From Planococcus sp. (in: firmicutes) (lineage in GTDB: Bacteria; Bacillota; Bacilli; Bacillales_A; Planococcaceae): DNA of 6,775 nt. The notes under the pieces were generated by a model. That model ran no database searches. It was given only the letters and a program-made list of their open reading frames with translations, and had not been told where the DNA came from. The DNA lies in assembly GCA_030147455.1 (NCBI GenBank), contig JASKZU010000334.1, forward strand, positions 1 through 6,775, read 5' to 3'. The translations under genes and the position numbers were made by a program. This document shows, piece after piece, positions 1 through 5,086 of the stretch (positions within the stretch are counted from its first letter, which is position 1; every line of letters begins with the position of its first letter).

Positions 1-98
1 GTATCAGGCTGGTTGATTTTTCTGGCGACTCCGACTACAGCCATCGCTATGGCCAACAAGATCAAAATCTGTATGAACACTTCATTGAATTCGTGCAT
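1..98 (-). CDS. N-terminus of a probable monovalent cation/proton antiporter (partial)
   Basis: Only the first 32 codons lie in the window; the gene runs off the left edge. The ATG is at 98-96, preceded by a very strong ribosome binding site (AAAAGGAGGTT, complement of 104-114) with a 7-nt spacing, so the start is well supported. The peptide begins MHEFNEVFIQ, continues as a hydrophobic segment at about residues 7-25, and ends with VARKINQPD. One membrane helix followed by a K/R-(x)2-QP motif is typical of the first helix of CPA1-type Na+/H+ antiporters (NhaG/NhaP-like), which would exchange Na+ or K+ for H+ across the cytoplasmic membrane. The family call comes from memory of this N-terminal pattern and is tentative; another polytopic membrane protein is possible. 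The gene is separated from speB by a terminator and is probably transcribed independently. Confidence 0.6.
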   Translation of the reverse strand, partial: MHEFNEVFIQILILLAIAMAVVGVARKINQPD

Positions 99-200
99 GC
101 GGCAACCTCCTTTTCCCTAATTAAGTTCTTTCTTACTCATTTCTTTAATTTTCGGTTCTTAAACATTCTGCTGAGACTAGTCAGCCGGCTGTTTGCCGAC

Positions 201-235
201 AAAACAAAAAACCGGCCCGGTTGACGCCGGGCCGG
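201..235 (-). terminator. Intrinsic terminator of the speE-speB operon
   Basis: A perfect 9-bp GC-only stem (CCGGCCCGG at 212-220 with CCGGGCCGG at 227-235) encloses a 6-nt loop. On the minus strand it is followed directly by TTTTTTGTTTT (complement of 201-211). It lies about 40 bp past the speB stop codon, and its orientation fits termination of minus-strand transcription only, because no T-run follows on the plus strand. Confidence 0.9.
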
Positions 236-276
236 CTATAGAAGCTTGCTCAATCTGCTTGATTGCTGGAGTATTT

Positions 277-1149
277 TTACTTGACCCAGCCAAGAATCAT
301 TTCACGGATCAGTTTGCTTGCCGTATTGGCCGTTTGGTCCGAATGGTCATAGACCGGCGCCAGTTCAACAAGGTCAAATCCAACAACGTTGACGTTCGAT
401 GCAGCAATGGCATGGATCGAAGCAAGCAGCTCGCGTGACGTGATGCCGCCCGCGTCAACCGTTCCTGTACCCGGTGCGTGCGCCGGATCGAGCACGTCCA
501 TGTCGATCGTAATATACACAGGGCGTCCTTCAAGCGTCGGCAGCACTTGCTTTAACGGCTCGAGCACTTCGAATTTGTACAAATGCATGCCTTGTTCTTT
601 TGCCCATTCGAATTCTTCTTTCATGCCTGAGCGGATGCCGAACGAGTAGACGTTATGCGGCCCGATGTGATCGGCGATTTTACGGATCGGCGTGGAATGC
701 GAATATTCTTCTCCTTCGTAGTTTTCGCGAAGGTCGGTATGCGCATCAAAATGAATGATGGCGAGGTCATCGTATTTACTGGCGACCGCTTTCATGACCG
801 GCAGTGACACGAGGTGCTCCCCGCCCATGCCGATCGGTATTTTGTTATCGTTCAGCAACGTATGAACATAGGTTTCGATTTCAAGCAACGACTTTTCCGG
901 GTTGCCGAAAGGCAGCGGGATGTCGCCGGCGTCAAAAAACGGCACATCGCCAAGTTCACGGTCCAAATAAGGGCTGTATTCTTCAAGCCCGATCGATACC
1001 TCGCGGATTTTGTTCGGGCCAAAGCGCGATCCCGGGCGGTAGCTGACGGTCCAATCCATAGGCATGCCATACAGCACAGCTTTGGATTCTTCGTAGTTTG
1101 GATGGCTTTTGATGAACACTTTGCCGGAATAGGTTTCGTCAAAGCGCAT
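277..1149 (-). CDS. speB: Agmatinase
   Basis: Hydrolyses agmatine to putrescine and urea in the cytoplasm, the second step of the arginine decarboxylase route to polyamines. The 290-residue product matches the length of B. subtilis SpeB. All binuclear manganese ligand motifs of the ureohydrolase (arginase/agmatinase) superfamily are visible: GGEH at 109-112, DAHTD at 135-139 and DMDVLD at 216-221 (D216, D218). HSTP at 151-154, PGTGT at 226-230 and the late acidic VELAP (E262) are also present. The ATG at 1149 is chosen because it gives the family N-terminus MRFDE. A GTG at 1158 would add three residues and overlap speE by 8 bp. The ATG lies one base after the speE stop (TAA-C-ATG), so the two genes are almost certainly cotranscribed and translationally coupled; only a weak GGTG lies upstream as ribosome binding site. 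Confidence 0.96.
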   Translation of the reverse strand: MRFDETYSGKVFIKSHPNYEESKAVLYGMPMDWTVSYRPGSRFGPNKIREVSIGLEEYSPYLDRELGDVPFFDAGDIPLPFGNPEKSLLEIETYVHTLLNDNKIPIGMGGEHLVSLPVMKAVASKYDDLAIIHFDAHTDLRENYEGEEYSHSTPIRKIADHIGPHNVYSFGIRSGMKEEFEWAKEQGMHLYKFEVLEPLKQVLPTLEGRPVYITIDMDVLDPAHAPGTGTVDAGGITSRELLASIHAIAASNVNVVGFDLVELAPVYDHSDQTANTASKLIREMILGWVK

Positions 1150-1150
1150 G

Positions 1151-1984
1151 TTATTCACCAGCCAGATCTTTCACGAATTTAGGCAGGACAAATGCTGCGT
1201 TGTGCAATTCAGGCGTGTAGTATTTCGTTTCGATATCGTGGAAACGCTCGGCCGGCACTTCCAGCGGATTGTATTTTTTCGATCCGATTGTGAACGACCA
1301 CAAACCGCTCGGGTACGTCGGGATGTTCGCGAGGTATAGTTTCGTGATCGGGAAAATTTCTCTGACATCGCTTTGCACTTGCTTGATCAAGTCCGGCGTA
1401 AACCAAGGGTTGTCCGATTGTGCCACAAAGATGCCGTCTTCTTTCAAGGCTTTCGAGATGCCGGCGTAGAAACCTTTCGAGAACAAGTTTACAGCCGGTC
1501 CGACCGGTTCTGTGGAATCGACCATGATGACGTCGAATTCGTTTTCCGATTCCGCGATATGCATAAAGCCGTCGCCGACGATGACTTCAACGCGCGCGTC
1601 TTCAAGGCCTGAAGCTATTGATGGCAAGAATTTTTTCGAGTACTCGATGACTTTGCCGTCGATATCCACAAGCGTCGCTTTTTTGACAGATGGGTGCTTA
1701 AGCACTTCACGGATGACGCCGCCGTCTCCTCCGCCGACAACCAGTACGTTCTCCGGGTTCGGGTGGGTGAACAACGGAACGTGCGCCACCATTTCGTGAT
1801 AGACGAACTCGTCTTTTTCAGAAGTCATGACCATGCCGTCAAGAAACAGCATGTTGCCCCATTCAGCCGTTTCCGCCATCTCTAAATATTGGAAATCCGT
1901 TTGTTCTGTATGAAGCGTTTTGTTGATCTTCATTGTAATTCCAAAGTTTTCAGTTTGTTTTTCGGTATACCAGAATCCAGCCAT
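1151..1984 (-). CDS. speE: Polyamine aminopropyltransferase (spermidine synthase)
   Basis: Transfers an aminopropyl group from decarboxylated S-adenosylmethionine to putrescine, giving spermidine and methylthioadenosine. The 277-residue length is typical of bacterial SpeE. A short N-terminal beta domain (about 1-60) precedes a Rossmann-like methyltransferase fold with GGGDGG at 84-89, VDID at 106-109 (ribose-binding acid), VGDG at 136-139, the active-site loop DSTEPVGPA at 156-164 (catalytic D156), SDNPW at 190-194 and PTYPSGLWSF at 222-231. The start at 1984 has AAAGGAG about 11 nt upstream. It is the first gene of the speE-speB operon; SpeB makes its substrate putrescine. The supplier of decarboxylated SAM (speD) is not in the window. 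In B. subtilis pbpG precedes this gene (from memory); here a structured intergenic region does. Confidence 0.96.
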   Translation of the reverse strand: MAGFWYTEKQTENFGITMKINKTLHTEQTDFQYLEMAETAEWGNMLFLDGMVMTSEKDEFVYHEMVAHVPLFTHPNPENVLVVGGGDGGVIREVLKHPSVKKATLVDIDGKVIEYSKKFLPSIASGLEDARVEVIVGDGFMHIAESENEFDVIMVDSTEPVGPAVNLFSKGFYAGISKALKEDGIFVAQSDNPWFTPDLIKQVQSDVREIFPITKLYLANIPTYPSGLWSFTIGSKKYNPLEVPAERFHDIETKYYTPELHNAAFVLPKFVKDLAGE

Positions 1985-2029
1985 GTATAATCAAACTCCT
2001 TTTATCTAGATATTCAAATCACTTTACAA

Positions 2030-2057
2030 AGTATAAGTGTTTTCCCCAAAAGTGCAA
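2030..2057 (-). promoter_or_regulatory. Probable sigma-A promoter of speE-speB
   Basis: On the minus strand, TTGCAC (complement of 2052-2057) is followed after 16 bp by TATACT (complement of 2030-2035), a 5/6 match to the -10 consensus. Transcription would start near 2023, giving speE a leader of about 40 nt. Assigned by eye; the -35 match is modest (TTG plus a short spacer). Confidence 0.6.
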
Positions 2058-2142
2058 TACTCTTTTCCGCCACTTGTCTTTACCCGGATTCCAGGCATGT
2101 ATGCCCGTTTTCCTCCTGAGAGCGGCCGTGTTTTCTGCACAT

Positions 2143-2192
2143 AAAAAGGTTTTCTGCAAAGGGAATCGATTCCCTGCACAGAAAACCTTTTT
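2143..2192 (-). terminator. 50-nt near-perfect palindrome, probable strong terminator
   Basis: Two 25-nt arms (2143-2167 and 2168-2192) are complementary at 22 of 25 positions: an outer 14-bp stem AAAAAGGTTTTCTG/CAGAAAACCTTTTT, a 3x3 mismatch, then an 8-bp inner stem centred on AATCGATT. On the minus strand it ends in CCTTTTT, and on the plus strand also in CCTTTTT, so it could terminate either way. The A-tract pairing with the T-tract is common in Bacillales terminators. No gene ends within 190 bp on the minus side (ywhD stops at 2392) and no plus-strand gene lies upstream. It most probably ends the structured transcript of 2195-2303. A protein-binding or repeat element is the alternative. 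Confidence 0.55.
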
Positions 2193-2194
2193 GG

Positions 2195-2303
2195 CCTGAT
2201 GGATGCGGAGCAAGTAACATGAGGCATTGGGCTTGGGTTTGTCGCAATGGCTCACAGCACTTGCCCGCTATCAGGTGTCCTAGCTTTCTAGATGAAAAGC
2301 TGT
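2195..2303 (-). ncRNA. Candidate structured small RNA or leader element
   Basis: No coding gene fits in this stretch, but it has dense secondary structure. CCTGAT (2195-2200) pairs with ATCAGG (2270-2275), GCGG (2205-2208) with CCGC (2265-2268), and GCAAGT (2210-2215) with ACTTGC (2259-2264). TGAGGCATTG (2220-2229) pairs with CAATGGCTCA (2245-2254) apart from one G-G mismatch, giving about 25 base pairs in all. A 6-bp hairpin, AGCTTT/AAAGCT, lies at 2282-2301. On the minus strand a plausible promoter sits immediately upstream (2310-2338) and a terminator-like palindrome immediately downstream (2143-2192), so a transcript of roughly 160 nt can be predicted. I do not recognise it as any RNA family I know. 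Strand and function are inferred; it might instead be the 3'UTR of ywhD or a leader read into speE. Confidence 0.45.
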
Positions 2304-2309
2304 ACTTTC

Positions 2310-2338
2310 AGTTTACTTTTTTTTCGAACCAACTTCAA
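2310..2338 (-). promoter_or_regulatory. Possible promoter of the structured RNA
   Basis: Minus strand: TTGAAG (complement of 2333-2338), a 17-bp spacer containing an A8 tract, then TAAACT (complement of 2310-2315). Each hexamer matches the sigma-A consensus at 4 of 6 positions and the spacing is optimal. The start point would fall near 2303, at the base of the first hairpin. Moderate evidence only. Confidence 0.4.
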
Positions 2339-2391
2339 CCGCCGGAAGAACCGAATTTCATCTTTCACATTTCGTTCAAGAATCCAAACGT

Positions 2392-2904
2392 TTAGGCAAG
2401 CCCGTCGTGCAGTTGTTCAGAGCTGCGCTGCCACATTTCCGGATTGTGGGTTTTCAAATAATCAGCCAGCACTTTTTTAGAAGGCGCATCCATATGATCG
2501 ATGATGATTTTCCGCTTCATGGATTTATCCATCAGGTTGACGTGGTCGGCCAGAATTTTAAAGCCGCGGCGCTTTTCGCGGTTGACGACCATTTCGCATG
2601 CCGCTACCCCGGCATAATAGGGGCCGACCGGATTAAAATCAATGGTGATCCATACAAGCCAGTAATCTTTGCCGCCTGCTGAGTCTTCGCGGTTGGTGGT
2701 GAATTTGATGCCGCGTTCGACTTGGCTTCTTGCGTGCATCGCGCCGATATCCAATACCGCTTCTTGTTCTTCAACGTCAATGATGAGCGGCGATACATTC
2801 TCGAGTGACAATGAGCCGATGCCATAGCCTTTATGTCCGTCAGTCGGATCGTCTTTTATAATGGTAAATCCCAATTTCTTTTTCGGTTTTTCTTCGTTTG
2901 CCAT
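2392..2904 (-). CDS. ywhD: YwhD family protein, function unknown
   Basis: The 170-residue product resembles B. subtilis YwhD in length and character. It is a small soluble protein confined, as far as I know, to Bacillales. No catalytic motif that I can name is present, and there is no signal peptide or membrane segment. The N-terminus is charged (EEKPKKK), followed by a probable mixed beta-rich region with GAMHAR at 54-59, a hydrophobic strand DYWLVWITIDF at 80-90, and a basic stretch MKRKII at 119-124. The start has GGAGG (complement of 2915-2919) 10 nt upstream. It stands alone: the speE operon has its own promoter downstream, and the tautomerase gene diverges from it across 64 bp. In B. 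subtilis ywhC and pbpG flank it (from memory); both are absent here. Confidence 0.85.
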   Translation of the reverse strand: MANEEKPKKKLGFTIIKDDPTDGHKGYGIGSLSLENVSPLIIDVEEQEAVLDIGAMHARSQVERGIKFTTNREDSAGGKDYWLVWITIDFNPVGPYYAGVAACEMVVNREKRRGFKILADHVNLMDKSMKRKIIIDHMDAPSKKVLADYLKTHNPEMWQRSSEQLHDGLA

Positions 2905-2932
2905 TTGTACTATTCCTCCATTCTGATATGAT
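2905..2932 (+). promoter_or_regulatory. Probable extended -10 promoter of the tautomerase gene
   Basis: TGATATGAT at 2924-2932 gives an extended -10 (TGn plus TATGAT, 5/6). TTGTAC at 2905-2910 is a weak -35 at 16-bp spacing. Transcription would start near 2939, leaving a leader of about 30 nt. The -35 hexamer sits just upstream of the divergent ywhD start codon, so the two genes share this short control region. Confidence 0.5.
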
Positions 2933-2968
2933 TATCCTAACATCCAATGAAAAGGAGCTGCATCCATT

Positions 2969-3157
2969 ATGCCATACGTAACTGTTAAAATGATCGAAGG
3001 ACGCACTGACGAGCAAAAGCGCGCGCTTGTCGAGAAAGTAACGGCCGCTGTTTCTGAAACGACCGGCGCCCCGTCTGAAAAAGTTGTTGTATTCCTTGAA
3101 GACTTGAAGAAAAACGAATACGCTGTCAACGGCAAGCTATTGAGCGACGACGAGTAA
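2969..3157 (+). CDS. ywhB: 4-oxalocrotonate tautomerase-like enzyme (YwhB type)
   Basis: A 62-residue member of the 4-oxalocrotonate tautomerase family, which forms hexamers and uses the amino-terminal proline as a general base after removal of Met. Pro2 (mature Pro1) follows the start Met and the mature Arg11 of the family (EGRTDEQ) is present. The second catalytic arginine of the Pseudomonas enzyme, mature Arg39, is replaced here by Val in the SEKVVVF strand, as I recall is also true of B. subtilis YwhB. A degradative 2-hydroxymuconate role is therefore unlikely, and no aromatic-degradation genes are nearby. The physiological substrate is unknown. The start has AAAGGAG 11 nt upstream and the gene is monocistronic, with its own promoter and terminator. 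Confidence 0.92.
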   Translation: MPYVTVKMIEGRTDEQKRALVEKVTAAVSETTGAPSEKVVVFLEDLKKNEYAVNGKLLSDDE

Positions 3158-3159
3158 AT

Positions 3160-3184
3160 AAAAACTCCCCTTGGGGAGTTTTTT
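3160..3184. terminator. Bidirectional intrinsic terminator
   Basis: AAAAACTCCCC (3160-3170) is fully complementary to GGGGAGTTTTT (3173-3183), giving a compact stem with an effective CTTG tetraloop and T-tracts in both directions. It lies 2 bp after the tautomerase stop codon and about 40 bp past the ywgA stop, so it can end both convergent transcripts. Confidence 0.92.
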
Positions 3185-3224
3185 CATTTATTCATTAATC
3201 GCCACTCATAGCTGGCTGCACTGG

Positions 3225-3725
3225 TTATTTCAACTGCTCAAGTTCCGCTACAAAATTGAAGGCTTCTTCGATTTCAGCTTCTGTAAAATTCAATTTGCCT
3301 TTGACGCTATGTAATTTAACGATCTGTTCATCGCGCGGCAAGCTATCGAAATAAAGCAGTGTCGAAGTAAGCTCCAAAAAGCGTGCACTTTTGGCATTAA
3401 GCAGCTCTGCCGCTTTCGGATTTTTTGAGATTGATGCGCCGATAGCCTCGCGGAACTCCATGCCTTCAGCTGTCACGGCATATTTATATTGCACGTAAGA
3501 CCCTTTGTCTTCCAATGCTTCCGACAAAAAGCCCATGTCGCACAACTCTTCAACGCGCGCTGTCAGTTCTTCTGAGTACGGCCCGTATATATGGAACTCG
3601 TATTTCTCCTGAAACGGCACGTTCAACTTTTTCATGATGTAAATCATTTTCTGCAATTTCTTGCGGCCGGTCACTCCGTCAGCGGTCGCAATAAAATCGA
3701 CAATTCGTGCATGTTCTTGAAGCAA
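3225..3725 (-). CDS. ywgA: YwgA family protein, function unknown
   Basis: The 166-residue product has the length and pattern of B. subtilis YwgA. The segment GRKKLQKMIY (20-29), then FHIYGPYSEEL (44-54) and VEELCDMGFL (58-67), resembles a winged-helix-like domain. The 'LQK(L/M)xY ... YGPYS' layout also recalls SocA-like (Panacea/DUF4065) proteins; this likeness is my inference. The C-terminal half is helical and acidic. Initiation is at TTG (3725-3723), directly abutting the ywfO stop codon (TAG|TTG), with GGAGG inside the last ywfO codons 7 nt upstream. No in-frame ATG near the start has a comparable site. Translation is thus probably coupled to ywfO. The role is unknown, but the conserved pairing with an HD-domain protein suggests a shared function. 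Confidence 0.85.
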   Translation of the reverse strand: MLQEHARIVDFIATADGVTGRKKLQKMIYIMKKLNVPFQEKYEFHIYGPYSEELTARVEELCDMGFLSEALEDKGSYVQYKYAVTAEGMEFREAIGASISKNPKAAELLNAKSARFLELTSTLLYFDSLPRDEQIVKLHSVKGKLNFTEAEIEEAFNFVAELEQLK

Positions 3726-5030
3726 CTAAATTCCTCCTTCTTTCAGCATCTCCAAAATTTGCTGCTTGACGGCTTTTTTCTTGCCGTCGACCAACAGCTC
3801 TGCCGGAAAATACAATTTGTAGTCGGTGCGGCGTTTACCGGAAATAGCGTCGACCACCTGCGACAACCGCGACAATTCCTTAACCTCGCCGTTTGGCATC
3901 AGCAATTGGATCGGCAAGCGTTCTTCCTCTTCGCCTGGCCGGTAAAAATCATACGGCAAATCAGACGTCGAATCATCGATCAGGTAGTATTCCGGATCGA
4001 TGCCTGCCTGCTTGAACAAACCTGCCAGTTTCCCAAGTTTTCTATAGTCTTTGCCCGGATCAAAATCCACGTATTGGAACAGGCGCCGATTGACAAAACG
4101 GCTGCTTAGGTCGGATAAAATCGGATCACGTTCATCCATCCATAATTGAAAATAAGTCATCAATACGCCTTCGTCGAGCGCCAAATAGTCTGCCAGCGAA
4201 AAGCTTCGGTCAAAAAACGCCAAAAAGTGCGTGGGCGGCTGTTGGAATTCATAGCCAGTCTCGCTCAGTTGCTTGGCGCGCTGGAGAATTTTGCGCAAAA
4301 TCACTTCTGCGCTTCTGGCCACTGGATGGAAATATACTTGCCAATACATTTGGTAACGGCTCATGATATAGTCTTCCACCGCGTGCATGCCGCTGGATTT
4401 GATGACGACCTGGTCGTCGAGCGGGCGCATGACGCGCAATATGCGCTCCATGTCGAAATGGCCATAGGAAACGCCCGTATAATATGCGTCACGCTGCAGA
4501 TAATCCATCCGGTCGGCATCAATCTGGCTGGAAATCAGCGAGACAACTTGCTTGTTGGAGTAGGTTTTAGCGATCACTTCCGCTACACGCGCCGGAAAAT
4601 CAGCGGCAACTTTTTTCAAAATCCCGTTTACTTCCGTATCGCCGGTCAAAATAGCCCGCGTGAATTCCTCATGGTCTACATTGAATACCTTCTCAAACGA
4701 ATGGGAAAAGGGGCCGTGCCCCAAATCATGCAGCAATGCGGCGCACAACACGGTCAACCGTTCACTTTCGTCCCATTCCGGGCGTCCATGGAAAATGTCG
4801 TCCGAAATTCGGCGGACAATTTCGTAAACGCCGAGCGAATGATTGAAACGGCTATGCTCGGCGCCGTGGAACACCAAATAGGAAGTGCCCAATTGTTTGA
4901 TGCGGCGCAAGCGCTGGAATTCCTTCGAATTGACGAGATCCCAAATCACTTGGTCCCGCACATGGATATACCGGTGAACCGGATCTTTAAACACTTTTTC
5001 TTCAGCTAACTTCTGCGTCGCGTAGCTCAC
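3726..5030 (-). CDS. ywfO: HD-domain phosphohydrolase, dNTPase-like (YwfO)
   Basis: The product is 434 residues from the GTG at 5030 and belongs to the HD superfamily of metal-dependent phosphohydrolases. In numbering from the ATG at 5036, the metal-site motifs are HSRFNHSLG at 61-69 (H66), HDLGHGPFSHSFE at 103-115 (H103, D104) and SQIDADRMDYL at 170-180 (D173). This is the layout of the SAMHD1/dGTPase-like branch, whose members hydrolyse dNTPs to nucleosides and triphosphate. A role as a nucleotide hydrolase is therefore likely, but the substrate is not shown. The GTG is preferred because GGAGG (complement of 5038-5042) is 7 nt upstream of it and only 1 nt from the ATG. The protein is cytosolic with no membrane segment. 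It heads a two-gene operon with ywgA. Confidence 0.88.
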   Translation of the reverse strand: MSYATQKLAEEKVFKDPVHRYIHVRDQVIWDLVNSKEFQRLRRIKQLGTSYLVFHGAEHSRFNHSLGVYEIVRRISDDIFHGRPEWDESERLTVLCAALLHDLGHGPFSHSFEKVFNVDHEEFTRAILTGDTEVNGILKKVAADFPARVAEVIAKTYSNKQVVSLISSQIDADRMDYLQRDAYYTGVSYGHFDMERILRVMRPLDDQVVIKSSGMHAVEDYIMSRYQMYWQVYFHPVARSAEVILRKILQRAKQLSETGYEFQQPPTHFLAFFDRSFSLADYLALDEGVLMTYFQLWMDERDPILSDLSSRFVNRRLFQYVDFDPGKDYRKLGKLAGLFKQAGIDPEYYLIDDSTSDLPYDFYRPGEEEERLPIQLLMPNGEVKELSRLSQVVDAISGKRRTDYKLYFPAELLVDGKKKAVKQQILEMLKEGGI

Positions 5031-5037
5031 GGGCATT

Positions 5038-5042
5038 CCTCC
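5038..5042 (-). promoter_or_regulatory. Ribosome binding site that decides the ywfO start
   Basis: GGAGG on the minus strand is separated by 7 nt from GTG (5030-5028) but by only 1 nt from the ATG (5036-5034). The latter spacing is too short for initiation, so the GTG two codons in is the likely real start. Confidence 0.75.
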
Positions 5043-5058
5043 TCAATCAGTACTGGTT

Positions 5059-5086
5059 ATTCTACACGAATCAAACGCTCAATCAA
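5059..5086 (-). promoter_or_regulatory. Probable sigma-A promoter of ywfO-ywgA
   Basis: Minus strand: TTGATT (complement of 5081-5086), a 16-bp spacer, then TAGAAT (complement of 5059-5064, 5/6). The -35 hexamer overlaps the lipL stop codon. No hairpin terminator separates lipL from ywfO, so read-through from lipL may add to expression. Confidence 0.55.

Noticed and set aside
182..191. Palindrome CAGCCGGCTG next to the terminator
   Set aside because: Only 10 bp, and it resembles part of the nearby GC-rich stem; no evidence of an independent function.
193..438. Plus-strand 81-codon frame near the left edge
   Set aside because: It starts inside the speE-speB terminator and is antisense to the 3' end of speB; no ribosome binding site.
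2019..2255. Minus-strand open frame of 78 codons upstream of speE
   Set aside because: It runs through the palindrome and the speE promoter, has no convincing ribosome binding site and no recognisable protein features. The inverted repeats explain this stretch better.
2195..2275. Possible riboswitch of a known class
   Set aside because: I looked for TPP, glycine, lysine, cobalamin, SAM, c-di-GMP and T-box signature strings and saw none, so it is kept only as an unassigned structured RNA candidate.
3591..4109. Plus-strand open frame of 172 codons across the ywgA/ywfO junction
   Set aside because: Antisense to two well supported genes, with composition typical of a shadow frame and no known domain.
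4146..5009. Long plus-strand open frame of 287 codons opposite ywfO
   Set aside because: It is fully antisense to a strongly supported HD-domain gene, has no ribosome binding site or recognisable domain, and is explained by codon bias of the opposite strand.
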